Assembly: GCA_023414355.1 (NCBI GenBank)
Contig: JAEZOB010000040.1
Coordinates: 248,001 to 312,000, forward strand
Direction: 5' to 3'
Length of the DNA: 64,000 nt
DNA from: Bacillota bacterium
Lineage (GTDB): Bacteria; Bacillota; Clostridia; Lachnospirales; Lachnospiraceae
This document shows, in pieces, positions 1 through 8,511 of this stretch. The notes under the pieces were generated by a model. The model saw nothing but the letters and a program-made list of their open reading frames with translations, had not been told where the DNA came from and made no database searches. Within the stretch, counting starts at the first letter, position 1; each line of letters starts with the position of its first letter. Position numbers and translations under genes: made by a program.

Positions 1-708
1 ATCAATCATGTTAACGTCTTTCAAATCTACAGTTGCAGCTTCATAAGCGATATTCAAAGGATGTTTCAGGGGCACATTCCATACGGGGAAGGTCTCGAAT
101 TTGGAGTAGCCGGCATTGTGTCCCATCTTATATTCATGATACAGCTGGTTTAAGCAGGTCGCCAGCTTACCGCTGTTCGGGCCGGGGGCAGTAACAACTA
201 CAATCGGTTTGGTAGTGGTTACATAAGGATTGATTCCGTAACCGTCCTCACTGACGATGGTATCTACATCTGCCGGATAACCCGGAATCGCTGCGTGGGT
301 ATAGACCTTAATATTACGGCGTTCCAGTTTGTTAATGAAGACAGTAGTCGCAGGCTGCTTATTATAACGGGTGATTACGACGCTATTCACGGTCAGTCCA
401 TAGCTACGAAGATCATCCAGAAGGCGGAGCACCTCCATGTCGTAGGTGATACCGAAGTCTCCACGGATTTTATTACGCTCGATATCTCCGGCATATACAC
501 AAATGAGAATCTCGGCTTGATCCTTTAATTTTTGAAGCAGTTTAATCTTGGCATCTTCATCAAAGCCCGGCAATACGCGCTTTGCATGCTTGTCTCCTAT
601 CAGCTTACCACCAAATTCCAGGTATAGCTTATCATAATTATTTACTCGCTCCAGGATGAACTTAGACTGCTCCTCGATGTACTTTTGCGGGTCGAAACCG
701 ATTTTCAT
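1..708 (-). CDS. DUF1846 (UPF0371) family protein, N-terminal part
   Basis: The minus-strand reading frame opens at ATG 708 behind GGAGG (716-720 on the plus strand as CCTCC) and runs open through 236 codons to the window edge, so the gene is cut by the boundary; the family is about 500 residues long. The N-terminus MKIGFDPQKYIEEQSK, the stretches YLEFGGKL and YAGDIERNKIRGDFG, and the glycine-rich TAPGPNSGKLATCL are hallmarks of the DUF1846 family of Firmicutes. No enzymatic activity is firmly established for the family; an ATP or nucleotide-binding role is suggested by the GPNSGK loop. It is transcribed away from the SRAP gene, so the 264-bp space between them holds divergent promoters. Confidence 0.93.
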   Translation of the reverse strand, partial: MKIGFDPQKYIEEQSKFILERVNNYDKLYLEFGGKLIGDKHAKRVLPGFDEDAKIKLLQKLKDQAEILICVYAGDIERNKIRGDFGITYDMEVLRLLDDLRSYGLTVNSVVITRYNKQPATTVFINKLERRNIKVYTHAAIPGYPADVDTIVSEDGYGINPYVTTTKPIVVVTAPGPNSGKLATCLNQLYHEYKMGHNAGYSKFETFPVWNVPLKHPLNIAYEAATVDLKDVNMID

Positions 709-752
709 ATGGTATCCTCCTTTGAATACGTTTGGTACTTTCAAATTTCAGG

Positions 753-825
753 ATCATTCTGGTACTTTCAGAATGATTTTCATACATAACATAGTATATG
801 ATAATCTAATTTTATGAAAAGTCAA
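753..825 (-). promoter_or_regulatory. Leader hairpin and candidate promoter of the DUF1846 gene
   Basis: A perfect 9-bp stem (ATCATTCTG 753-761 with CAGAATGAT 769-777, 7-nt loop) lies about 45 bp upstream of the DUF1846 start. The loop sequence GGTACTTTCA is repeated at 734-743. Further upstream on the minus strand TTGACT (820-825) and TATCAT (798-803), 16 bp apart, make a plausible promoter. The stem has no T-tract, so it is more likely an operator or mRNA structure than a terminator. Confidence 0.4.
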
Positions 826-873
826 ATGCCTTTTTGAAGTTTGACAAAATTCCTATAGAATGGCGGTATTTTA

Positions 874-882
874 TGGTAAAAT
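874..882 (+). promoter_or_regulatory. Extended -10 promoter candidate for the SRAP gene
   Basis: TGgTAAAAT fits an extended -10 element about 90 bp upstream of the SRAP start. A TTGACA at 841-846 lies too far upstream to pair with it at normal spacing, so the -35 is unclear. Confidence 0.35.
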
Positions 883-972
883 GATATTCATAATAATGAG
901 AGGCAGCCGGAATATAAAGATTTAGTAAAATAGAAAACATAATTTTTATTGGATAGAAAGAGAGGACACCTT

Positions 973-1593
973 ATGTGTGGAAGATATAATTTTACAGTAG
1001 AGCAAAGTGATGAAATCCGTGAAATATTAGAGAAGCTGAATGCCAAGTTCCATCAATCTGCGGCTAAGACCGGAGAAATCTTTCCCACTGACCAGGCACC
1101 AATCCTGATGGAAGAAGACAAGGAGATATCTCCGGCACTCAGCGGCTGGGGTTTTCCTAAGTTTGATGGGAAAGGGGTTATCATCAATGCCAGAGTCGAA
1201 TCGGCATTCGAGAAGAAGACTTTCCGGGACAGTCTGATCAGCCGTCGTTGTATCATCCCCTCGACGGGATTCTATGAGTGGGATAGCGAGAAGAATAAAT
1301 TCCTGTTTCGTATGGAGGACACCAATGCCCTGTACATGGCAGGGCTTTATAACGTGTATCAGGGAGAGTTTCGCTATGTCATTCTCACGACGGATGCCAA
1401 TACTTCCATGAAGGAGATCCATAACCGCATGCCACTCGTACTTCCAAAGAAGGAACTCAAGACCTGGATCTTAGATCAAAGCGCAACTGCGGATCTGCTG
1501 CGAAGCGTACCGCCACAACTGGTCAGACAGGCGGTCAATCCAAGGAAAACTGAAGAAGAGCACTTTGGTCAGCAATTTAAGATGGATCTATAG
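973..1593 (+). CDS. SRAP (SOS response-associated peptidase, YedK/HMCES) family protein
   Basis: This 206-residue protein belongs to the SRAP family, which covalently captures abasic sites in single-stranded DNA through the N-terminal cysteine. I place the start at ATG 973 rather than an upstream ATG at 949 because it yields the required Met-Cys-Gly-Arg-Tyr N-terminus, with Cys2 exposed after Met removal, and because AGAGGA precedes it. Other active-site elements are visible: the asparagine of NARVES, the glutamate of GFYEW and the histidine of IHNRMP. It acts in the cytoplasm on replication-associated DNA damage. It is monocistronic, divergent from DUF1846, and full length for the family. 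Confidence 0.95.
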   Translation: MCGRYNFTVEQSDEIREILEKLNAKFHQSAAKTGEIFPTDQAPILMEEDKEISPALSGWGFPKFDGKGVIINARVESAFEKKTFRDSLISRRCIIPSTGFYEWDSEKNKFLFRMEDTNALYMAGLYNVYQGEFRYVILTTDANTSMKEIHNRMPLVLPKKELKTWILDQSATADLLRSVPPQLVRQAVNPRKTEEEHFGQQFKMDL

Positions 1594-1630
1594 AGAAGGG
1601 TCAAAAACGTCGAGTCATTTTACTAGGTTT

Positions 1631-1639
1631 TGCTATAAT
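1631..1639 (+). promoter_or_regulatory. Extended -10 promoter upstream of the AraC regulator
   Basis: TGcTATAAT is a perfect extended -10 element 73 bp before the AraC start. No good -35 is seen at 17 bp, which is common for extended -10 promoters. Confidence 0.5.
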
Positions 1640-1711
1640 AAAATCAACTTCCGGAAGTAAGACAGTTCTTATAATAATATGTGATGAATTCAGTCAGAAA
1701 GGTGATTTGGA

Positions 1712-3214
1712 ATGGAGTATTTTTCATTTATCTGGTCTACGGCAACCTATATCGAAACAAGGATGAAGGAGGAAATCGAGTATCCGCAGCTTGAGAAGGC
1801 GGTGGGCTTCTCCTATCGGCATATCAGAGAAACCTTTAAGGATGTAACAGGCGTTACCCTGTCCCGCTATATCCTGAGCCGAAGGGTAGCGAACTCAGCT
1901 TTTGATATCATGCATACGAATAAGAGTCTGACGCAGATTGCGATGGATTATATGTTCGACAGCTATGACACCTTTACCCGGGCGTTCAAAAGGTGTACGA
2001 GCCATCTTCCTTCGGATTTCCGAGGCCAACCCTGTGAGCTGAAGGTTGGCAGAAGACGGATTCTGACAGGAGTATTCGGGCCGATGATACTGGATTTGTC
2101 GCAAATTTCGGAGGTTGATTCTATGATGAATAATACAGTAAAGACAAAGGATAGCTGTATCCTTTACGGAGTACCCAAGGTTGCGTATAGCTTCGAGGGC
2201 TGTACACCCTTTTGTGTGTCAATGACAGCTTGCTTGAATTATATGGGACAACAGGTGGATTACGCATATATTATGGCAATCACCGGAGCGGCATTTCGTC
2301 TTCGGTGGAATCTTTACGGTTGGGATGGCGGTAATGTGGATATTATGAATATCTACGAAGACAAATTCGAAGCATTTCGCAGAGCGTTTGCAGCGGCGGG
2401 AAGAAGATATCAGCTTTTGCAGAGAGAGAAGTCTTCGAAGGAGGATTTTATCATGTTTATTAAGGCCGAGATCGACGAGGGCAGGCCCGTGATCGCCTTC
2501 GGAATTATCGGTCCTCCGGAAGCATGTCTGGTGACCGGTTACAGAGAGAATGGGCGGATTTTACTCGGTTGGAATTGCTTCCAGGAGAATCAGGAATTTG
2601 CAAAAGGGGTTACGATCGAGGAAAACGGATATTATGCAACAGACAGCTGGTGGGAGAATGAATGTACCATAGCTCTGATCTCGGTGGGCGAGAAACAGGA
2701 GGCTCTTGCAAGCCATAAGGAAATTCTCGAGAACGCGATAGATATCCTCACAAAGGAACAGGTGACCTATTATGAAGAGGAAGGTAAACCACGGGCAGCA
2801 TACGCCGGAGGACAAAGAGCCTACGATTTATGGGCCGGTTCTATAGGTGATGACAAAGAATTTCCGGAGGGTGCCATCATACCGCTTCTTTATGAAAGAA
2901 TCGTATGTCAGAATGATGCAGCAATGATGCTAGGAGAAGGTCGATATTATGGGGCTGCATATCTGGAACAGGTCGGTAGAGAGATAGAGGATGTATCAAA
3001 GGAATGTAGTCTGGCAGCACAGTATTTCCGAAGGGCAGCAGAGCTTGGGCCGAGGATGAGTGAGATTATCGGAGGCTTCATGCAGAGTGAGGAGAACATC
3101 AGAAACTTTGCGAATCCTGCAATAAGAAAGCAGCTTGTGACGTTGATCCAACAGGCAAAGGAGTTTGAGGCAGAGGCAGGTAAGGTTCTTAGGGATATTG
3201 TAGAAAAATTATAA
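1712..3214 (+). CDS. AraC-family regulator with a C39-like/BtrH-like C-terminal domain
   Basis: A 500-residue protein. Residues 1-105 form an AraC-type double helix-turn-helix: the first helix pair around PQLEKAVGFSYRHIRETF and the conserved second signature around SLTQIAMDYMFDSYDTFTRA. The remaining 350 residues do not resemble an AraC cupin domain; segments such as CTPFCVSMTACLNYMG, PVIAFGIIGPPEACLVTGY and a late alpha-helical region suggest a papain/C39-like or BtrH-like fold that may sense a ligand or act enzymatically. The start at 1712 follows AAGGTGAT. A clear paralogue with the same order and shared GPP...GY.ENG...GW motifs lies at 21436-22854. It is a cytoplasmic transcription regulator; its targets are unknown. 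The DNA-binding assignment is firm, the C-terminal fold is inference. Confidence 0.85.
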   Translation: MEYFSFIWSTATYIETRMKEEIEYPQLEKAVGFSYRHIRETFKDVTGVTLSRYILSRRVANSAFDIMHTNKSLTQIAMDYMFDSYDTFTRAFKRCTSHLPSDFRGQPCELKVGRRRILTGVFGPMILDLSQISEVDSMMNNTVKTKDSCILYGVPKVAYSFEGCTPFCVSMTACLNYMGQQVDYAYIMAITGAAFRLRWNLYGWDGGNVDIMNIYEDKFEAFRRAFAAAGRRYQLLQREKSSKEDFIMFIKAEIDEGRPVIAFGIIGPPEACLVTGYRENGRILLGWNCFQENQEFAKGVTIEENGYYATDSWWENECTIALISVGEKQEALASHKEILENAIDILTKEQVTYYEEEGKPRAAYAGGQRAYDLWAGSIGDDKEFPEGAIIPLLYERIVCQNDAAMMLGEGRYYGAAYLEQVGREIEDVSKECSLAAQYFRRAAELGPRMSEIIGGFMQSEENIRNFANPAIRKQLVTLIQQAKEFEAEAGKVLRDIVEKL

Positions 3215-3404
3215 GCCGAGGATTCGATGAGCATTAGAGTAGGGACTACATTACCAGTACCATGGGAACAATTATTTCTAAAGTCGGATATCATTTTTAC
3301 TATTATAACATTATAGTATACCGGAATGTGAAGGATACGAGTGAAAGAATAATCGCTTTCAGGTGTTATGTATGTCGTCATACAGCGGCGGAATGGAGAT
3401 ATAG

Positions 3405-3902
3405 ATGAAAGAATATAAAGGGTTAGTATTTGAGCTGATGAAGGAAGAAGACATAGAAGAGCTTACCGGGGTCATGACCAGGGCGTTTGATAAGGATTCC
3501 AGAATCCATCTCGGGAAAGACAAAGGAGGCCCTCCGGGATATGATAACGGAGATTTCCTCCGACAGTGGGGTCTGCATAAGGATTCGACAGCATATAAGA
3601 TTTCTTTGGAGGGGAAGCCCATAGCGGGTCTGATTCTGTGGATTAATCCGAAGACAAAGGTGAACTTTCTGGGTGCAATTTTTGTTGACACAGACCTTCA
3701 GAATCAAGGGACCGGCAGAACCATCTGGGAATTTGTCGAGAAGGAATATCCGGATACCAGGAAGTGGTGCACCGAGACACCGATATTCTCAAGAAGAAAC
3801 CATAACTTTTATGTGAATAAGCTGAGGTTCCATGTGGTAGCAATCAAGGATCCCAAGGACTGGGAGGAAGGTTCCTTTATGCTGGAAAAGGTGATGAGAT
3901 AG
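3405..3902 (+). CDS. GNAT family N-acetyltransferase
   Basis: A 165-residue protein with the GNAT fold signature: the central strand LGAIFVDTDLQNQGTGRTIWEFVE contains the acetyl-CoA pyrophosphate-binding motif (Q-N-Q-G-T-G), and the C-terminal segment FSRRNHNFYVNKLRFHVV is the usual motif B region. It would transfer an acetyl group from acetyl-CoA to an unknown small substrate. The start follows GGAGAT (3393-3398). It is a single gene between the AraC regulator and the YjdF unit. Substrate cannot be read from sequence. Confidence 0.85.
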   Translation: MKEYKGLVFELMKEEDIEELTGVMTRAFDKDSRIHLGKDKGGPPGYDNGDFLRQWGLHKDSTAYKISLEGKPIAGLILWINPKTKVNFLGAIFVDTDLQNQGTGRTIWEFVEKEYPDTRKWCTETPIFSRRNHNFYVNKLRFHVVAIKDPKDWEEGSFMLEKVMR

Positions 3903-3912
3903 CCGGAAATAC

Positions 3913-3941
3913 TTGCAATCTATGAGCGGATTGGCTATAAT
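3913..3941 (+). promoter_or_regulatory. Promoter of the yjdF transcription unit
   Basis: TTGCAA (3913-3918) and a perfect TATAAT (3936-3941) are separated by 17 bp, immediately upstream of the structured yjdF leader. One of the best sigma-A promoters in the window. Confidence 0.75.
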
Positions 3942-3947
3942 AATCGC

Positions 3948-4059
3948 ACAAAGATAAAAACACGATCCGGCTGGTAGTCCGGATGCAGCAGATCCCGCTG
4001 TCAGTAACCTGCCTCCTTGGTTGTCCGTTCTTTGTTCTATAAACTGAAAGGAGGTTTAT
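3948..4059 (+). promoter_or_regulatory. Probable yjdF-type riboswitch (5' leader)
   Basis: The leader starts just after the promoter and folds as a closed multi-stem domain: ACAAAG (3948-3953) pairs with CTTTGT (4030-4035), enclosing ATCCGG/CCGGAT, a short AGC/GCT stem and AACC/GGTT. Downstream, TATAAAC (4038-4044) pairs with GTTTATA (4054-4060), holding the Shine-Dalgarno AAAGGAGG in the loop next to the AUG, a credible translational switch. Yjdf genes of Firmicutes are known to be preceded by the yjdF RNA motif, which responds to azaaromatic compounds. The structure is seen here; the class assignment rests on gene context and has not been covariance-scored. Confidence 0.65.
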
Positions 4060-4479
4060 ATGAACAAAGTAACAAGCAAGCTGCAGGTGTATTTCGAAGA
4101 ACCCTTTTGGGTCGGAATCTTTGAACGGATCGAAGAGAACAGGCTCTCCGTCTGTAAGGTGACCTTTGGCGCGGAACCAAAGGACTATGAGGTTTACGAC
4201 TATGTTCTGAAGAATTACGATAAGCTTCGCTTTAGTCCGTCTGTAGAGCACACGGTACAGGATAGGGAGAAGCTGAATCCGAAACGCAGGCAACGAGAAG
4301 TTCGAAATCAACTGAATCAGGTTGGTATCGGAACAAAATCCCAGCAGGCACTTCAACTGCAGAGGGAAGAAAACAAGCTTGTGCACAGGGTTCTCACCAG
4401 AGAACAGAAAGAAGCAGAAGCAGAAAGACAATTTGCCATTAGGCAGCAAAAGAAACGAGAAAAGCATAAAGGCAGATAA
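4060..4479 (+). CDS. yjdF: YjdF family protein (DUF2992)
   Basis: A 139-residue basic protein. The first 60 residues (KLQVYFEEPFWVGIFER, CKVTFGAEPKDYEVYDYVL) match the conserved beta-rich core of the DUF2992/YjdF family; the remainder is a highly charged helical tail with KRRQREVRNQ and repeated EQKEAEAERQF-type segments ending in RQQKKREKHKGR. The biochemical function of YjdF is not established; in the known cases it is induced through a riboswitch by azaaromatic compounds, suggesting detoxification. It is monocistronic between its own promoter/riboswitch and a strong terminator. Confidence 0.9.
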   Translation: MNKVTSKLQVYFEEPFWVGIFERIEENRLSVCKVTFGAEPKDYEVYDYVLKNYDKLRFSPSVEHTVQDREKLNPKRRQREVRNQLNQVGIGTKSQQALQLQREENKLVHRVLTREQKEAEAERQFAIRQQKKREKHKGR

Positions 4480-4481
4480 GG

Positions 4482-4545
4482 AAACAGCCGATGACAGGGA
4501 GCCCGATATGGACTTGTCTCTGACATCGGCTGTTTATTTATTTTG
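4482..4545 (+). terminator. Rho-independent terminator after yjdF
   Basis: A perfect 12-bp stem, AAACAGCCGATG (4482-4493) with CATCGGCTGTTT (4524-4535), is followed by ATTTATTTTG. The stop codon of yjdF is 3 bp upstream. Confidence 0.85.
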
Positions 4546-4622
4546 CTCTTATACTGGAAGGGTTGTATAACCGGAATATAACTTAGCTCCATAAATTCTG
4601 TGATATATTCAAAGCCTATTCG

Positions 4623-6218
4623 TTATTTCTCTTCTGGATAAAAATAATAGTCAAATAGAGCAGTAAGATCCTTGTCCGTGTTGCTTTTAAAGATATCCAA
4701 TATCTCCTCTGTGGTAGCTTCCTTGAATTTATATGTAGTATAGATTTGCTGCACTGCAGAAGTAAAGGCATCCTCTCCGATGGATTGTCGGAGTGTTATT
4801 AAGAACTCCGCGGCTTTGTGATAAACCATTTTTACATACCGGCTTGTTTCGCCATAGACATCATAAGATTGATTGATGGAAGCATTCTTTCTCTCAACCT
4901 CATTCTTCGAACCATTTCCACGGCTATATACTTCCTCGGAAATAGCACGTTCCTCATATCTTATTGCTAAGGAGTCTTGACCTGTGGCTTCATAGTATAC
5001 GCCTTCCAGATAAGAAGCAAAGCCCTCGTCTATCCACGCCTCATCATACTGATCATTTCCGATGATTCCATAAAACCACTGATGTGCTGTTTCATGAGCT
5101 GTAACCATAGAGAGCGCTTCATTATCTAGGGAATACAATTCGTCAGCCAGCATAATCAGCTGAGGGTATTCCATTCCACCTCCAATTGAAGTCTCAACAC
5201 AATCCAAGGAGGGGTAAGGATAAGCACCGATTGCCTTGGTATAAGCTTTTACAGAAGCCACTGCAGCATCCAGTGCACGTTTTCCGGCTTTGTCATTACC
5301 TTTCTTATAATAACTGTTGATTGTCACCCCGTTATTTTCTTCGGAAACAACATCATACTGGTTACCGATAACCATGGTGAAGTCGCGCACCTTTTCTGCA
5401 TGGAAGGTGGAGACATGGTTCTCCTTGGACAACAGCTCTCCTGTTGTTATGATGGTATAATCCTCCGGGGCAGTTACCTTCACATCAAATTCGGCACATT
5501 CGGAATAAGCACACTCCCCATACCTAGCCGGTGGATGATTCACCCAGCTGCCTTCTCTGTAGATCGATAGGATCGGAAAAAAGTATCCGAGATTATCGCT
5601 CAACTCGCTGTGTCCGAAACGATCATTTACAACAGGAATATATACACACAGCTCAAAGCTGACAGTGATGCTTTCCTGCGGTTGTAAGGCCTTCTCCAAA
5701 GGAAAATACAGTATCGTATTCTCTTCCATATCCCGAATAAGGGTTCCTTCGGAGGTATTGCCTGCCGGATAGGAGAGGCTTATATTGGTAATATCAGTAG
5801 TCCTGCCTTTCGCATTCTCAGCAAACCAGCGGTCACTCGGATAGTCGCGAAAGCATAGCTGATTCCAAGCATCATCGGAAGAGTTCGTCAATGTCACAAT
5901 CTCTGTTCCTGAGATGGTATGTAACACGGGATCAAACCGTAAATTCAACTGGTAAGAAGGGCATGCCTTTTCTTCCGGGGATTGACCCTCTTGTGTAATA
6001 ACAGCCGTTTCTCCGGAATTATCACTTTTCTGAGTGCCTTCTTCCTGAGCGCATTCTTTCTGAGTGTTTTCTTTTTGAGAGCCCTCTTTATTTTGAGTAC
6101 CTGCTTCCTGTTGAGTGAGCTCCTTCTGTTGAATTTCTGATTTCTTCTGACTGATTTCTCCTGAACATGCGGTTAATGACAAAATACAGACTAAAAATAC
6201 GATACGAAACCTTTTCAA
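4623..6218 (-). CDS. M1-family (gluzincin) metallopeptidase lipoprotein
   Basis: A 531-residue secreted zinc aminopeptidase-like protein. The start is placed at TTG 6218, 7 nt after GGGGGAG, which gives a proper lipoprotein signal peptide (MKRFRIVFLVCILSLTAC, lipobox LTAC); an in-frame ATG at 6305 would bury it. Residues about 20-80 are a low-complexity Gln/Glu/Lys-rich linker with imperfect repeats. The peptidase domain shows GGGMEYP near residue 344 (exopeptidase motif of M1) and HETAHQW near 373 followed by DEGFASYLEG, the HExxH-18-E zinc site. It is presumably anchored on the outer face of the membrane and trims peptides. It lies convergent to yjdF. Confidence 0.92.
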   Translation of the reverse strand: MKRFRIVFLVCILSLTACSGEISQKKSEIQQKELTQQEAGTQNKEGSQKENTQKECAQEEGTQKSDNSGETAVITQEGQSPEEKACPSYQLNLRFDPVLHTISGTEIVTLTNSSDDAWNQLCFRDYPSDRWFAENAKGRTTDITNISLSYPAGNTSEGTLIRDMEENTILYFPLEKALQPQESITVSFELCVYIPVVNDRFGHSELSDNLGYFFPILSIYREGSWVNHPPARYGECAYSECAEFDVKVTAPEDYTIITTGELLSKENHVSTFHAEKVRDFTMVIGNQYDVVSEENNGVTINSYYKKGNDKAGKRALDAAVASVKAYTKAIGAYPYPSLDCVETSIGGGMEYPQLIMLADELYSLDNEALSMVTAHETAHQWFYGIIGNDQYDEAWIDEGFASYLEGVYYEATGQDSLAIRYEERAISEEVYSRGNGSKNEVERKNASINQSYDVYGETSRYVKMVYHKAAEFLITLRQSIGEDAFTSAVQQIYTTYKFKEATTEEILDIFKSNTDKDLTALFDYYFYPEEK

Positions 6219-6327
6219 TACTCTACTCCCCCTATTTCGTTCAAATAATATATCCCCTTGGCTAACATTATTTCCCATTATAAGACATGCTGTAATATTT
6301 TGCAACCTGGGTTGATTTTTACATATG

Positions 6328-6357
6328 TTGACTTTTACGAAGAAGTTGTATCATAAT
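6328..6357 (+). promoter_or_regulatory. Candidate promoter for the 295-residue hypothetical gene
   Basis: TTGACT (6328-6333) and CATAAT (6352-6357) are 18 bp apart in the space between the divergent M1 lipoprotein and the following gene. Confidence 0.45.
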
Positions 6358-6466
6358 ATTATGGTATGGAGAAGAACAATTTGGGTTCCCAGAGAACATA
6401 CGCTGACAATGTTATTAAGGAGTAACTGGACGATAGTGGAAGGATAAAGGGTAGGGGGATAATAAA

Positions 6467-7354
6467 GTGAATATTAGGATCTGCAATTTTCACACAGTAA
6501 TAAGAAAATATTGTATGGACAGAATGAAATGGTTAAGAAATAACCGGATAATTGCGCAGAGAAATGCCTTGGGAATATATGATGAAACAAAAGACATGAC
6601 CGAAGAGCAGACAATCGGCGAGATTTATCACAAAATAAGAGGCTTAAGTCGTGAAGAAGCAGCTGAACTTGAGAACAACACGGAATTACGTAAGGCTTGT
6701 TGCAGTATTCATATAGATATTTTAGAAATAATACTTCAAAACCTTGAGCGACAGGAGCCTGAGCAGTATGAAGCCTTGGATGAAATAAAGAATGCTGCAA
6801 TCAATCTTGTGCAGGCGTCAAGGATCAATGAAAACCGAAATTATTTTGGCTGGAGTCAAGAAGAGAAGAAGACGATCACTGAAGAGGAAATCAATCAGCT
6901 TGTCTCTTATATAAAAACGATAGATGATAATTCCTTGGAAGAGGTACAGCACTTGTTCTATAGAAGAGTTTTGACGAAGGAAGAAGAAAGAGAGATTATC
7001 AAAAAACTTCAGGACAATTGGTTGGAAACAACAAAACATCTTTACTGTGAATCGACAAATGAGATTGCATGTTTTTATTCGCATGAGTTTGAGGAAACAG
7101 TGGATCGAAATAAAATCATTGATTTGCTAAAAGATAAGGGAGAGACAAGAATATATGAAATTAATTCCTGTGATTTGGATGCCGTCTCGTATATCATGGA
7201 TACAGAAGCATTGCTGATGAATCAAAAGAGCCAAGCCTATTGGTGTTCCGAGGGTATGGATTGGGCAATCATCAAGGATCACGAAGGCTTTTATTTTGTC
7301 TGCGGAGCATTTTTGGTGGAGGCATGTAAAAGAGTTACAGAAGCAGGCAAATGA
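6467..7354 (+). CDS. Hypothetical protein, helical
   Basis: A 295-residue protein of unrecognised family, starting at GTG 6467 behind GGGGGA. The first two thirds are strongly alpha-helical and charged (EEQTIGEIYHKIRGLSREEA, LEEVQHLFYRRVLTKEEERE), while the last 80 residues (RIYEINSCDLDAVSYIMDTE, WAIIKDHEGFYFVCGAFLVE) look like a small alpha/beta domain, perhaps with a sensing role. No signal peptide, membrane segment or catalytic motif is evident. It stands alone between promoter regions. No function is proposed. Confidence 0.8.
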   Translation: MNIRICNFHTVIRKYCMDRMKWLRNNRIIAQRNALGIYDETKDMTEEQTIGEIYHKIRGLSREEAAELENNTELRKACCSIHIDILEIILQNLERQEPEQYEALDEIKNAAINLVQASRINENRNYFGWSQEEKKTITEEEINQLVSYIKTIDDNSLEEVQHLFYRRVLTKEEEREIIKKLQDNWLETTKHLYCESTNEIACFYSHEFEETVDRNKIIDLLKDKGETRIYEINSCDLDAVSYIMDTEALLMNQKSQAYWCSEGMDWAIIKDHEGFYFVCGAFLVEACKRVTEAGK

Positions 7355-7425
7355 CTGACCTTAAGGTAATGGCACTACATAGCTCTGTTTTTAGTTAAGG
7401 GTATCAAAAAGTGCAAGGAATATTC

Positions 7426-7454
7426 TGGTAATCCGCTGTGGCTTGTATTATAAT
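7426..7454 (+). promoter_or_regulatory. Promoter upstream of DUF3795 gene
   Basis: TGGTAA (7426-7431), 17 bp, TATAAT (7449-7454). The core GCTTGTATTATAATGTAA recurs at 24297 with the same TGGTAA at the same spacing, which supports both as promoters. Confidence 0.5.
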
Positions 7455-7515
7455 GTAAAAAATGTGACAAATGAAATAAATTATAAGATTTATATATTGT
7501 GAAGGTGGTGTGGAT

Positions 7516-8073
7516 TTGAAAGGATTTAAACGAAATGATCTACAATTTTCACTTTGCGGACTTAATTGTGCGATATGCCCAATGAAATTAGGGCAGTATT
7601 GCCCCGGTTGTGGTGGTGGAGATGGTAATCAAGGATGTACAATTGCACGATGTAGCATGCAACATGATAATATAAAGTATTGTTCCCAATGCAGTAATTA
7701 CCCTTGTGAGAAATATGATGGCATCGAAAAATATGACTCATTTGTTACTCATCGGCACCAGCTTTCAGATATGCAAAGAATACAGGAAATCGGTATAGAG
7801 CAATACCATTTCGAATTAAAAGAAAAGTATGAGACGTTAATGTATTTATTAAGGGATTATAATGATGGACGAAAAAAGAATTTCTTCTGTGTCGCAATTA
7901 ATCTTTTAAATATGGATGATATCATGCTGGTTGTTGAAGAACTAAAAACCGAAACACAATCAAAGGATTTAACTTTACAAGAGAAATCAGCTATTGCAAC
8001 AAAATTATTTCAAACCATTGCTGATCAAAGGAATATCACACTAAAGCTTAATAAGAAACCATCATCAAAGTAA
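7516..8073 (+). CDS. DUF3795 domain-containing cysteine-rich protein
   Basis: The N-terminal 70 residues carry the cysteine pattern of DUF3795 proteins: CGLNCAICPM, YCPGCGGG, GCTIARC and YCSQCSNYPCEKY, likely a zinc or metal site. The rest is helical and charged. I prefer TTG 7516 over GTG 7510 because the GGTGG ribosome-binding site (7504-7508) sits only 1 nt from the GTG but 7 nt from the TTG. DUF3795 proteins have no settled function. The next gene follows after 17 bp with its own GGGGGAG, so the two may be co-transcribed. Confidence 0.82.
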   Translation: MKGFKRNDLQFSLCGLNCAICPMKLGQYCPGCGGGDGNQGCTIARCSMQHDNIKYCSQCSNYPCEKYDGIEKYDSFVTHRHQLSDMQRIQEIGIEQYHFELKEKYETLMYLLRDYNDGRKKNFFCVAINLLNMDDIMLVVEELKTETQSKDLTLQEKSAIATKLFQTIADQRNITLKLNKKPSSK

Positions 8074-8090
8074 TTAATACAGGGGGAGTA

Positions 8091-8465
8091 ATGAACGCAG
8101 CAAAATATATGAGAATTCAGGGAAGAGATCTGTCCATTAGAACACAAAAACCAGTAGGCATTTTTGCACTTGGTTGGAGGCTTATTAGGAAGGAGATTTT
8201 TAGTGAGGATGATCAGAGACTATTTGTCAGTATAGACCAGTGGTTTAAGGATAATTTGCCGGAACCACCCATATATTCTGATGATAATTCTATTGGGGCG
8301 ATTACATTTTTTAAGGTGGATAGTACAGCTGATATGTTCGAAAGATTGAAACCTATTATGGATTTATTTAGGAAACATAACGTTGTTTTTGATATTGTTT
8401 ATACGGATTTTATAGGTAAGGTAATATATGAAGACGAGTATCAGGTCGCTGCTGTTGACGTTTAA
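8091..8465 (+). CDS. Hypothetical protein (124 residues)
   Basis: A small alpha/beta protein with a good GGGGGAG ribosome-binding site 5 nt before ATG. The sequence (YMRIQGRDLSIRTQKPVGIF, IGAITFFKVDSTADMFERL, VFDIVYTDFIGKVIYEDEY) is compact and non-repetitive, without cysteine clusters, membrane segments or a recognisable active site. It lies 17 bp downstream of the DUF3795 gene and is probably in the same transcript. I do not recognise the family. Confidence 0.75.
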   Translation: MNAAKYMRIQGRDLSIRTQKPVGIFALGWRLIRKEIFSEDDQRLFVSIDQWFKDNLPEPPIYSDDNSIGAITFFKVDSTADMFERLKPIMDLFRKHNVVFDIVYTDFIGKVIYEDEYQVAAVDV

Positions 8466-8511
8466 GCGTTACCGAGTGCGAGCATCAATGTAGAATTCAT
8501 GGAGGGAAGAT

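Noticed and set aside
295..528. Open frame on the plus strand over DUF1846
   Set aside because: It is antisense to a clear DUF1846 gene on the minus strand and has no ribosome-binding site.
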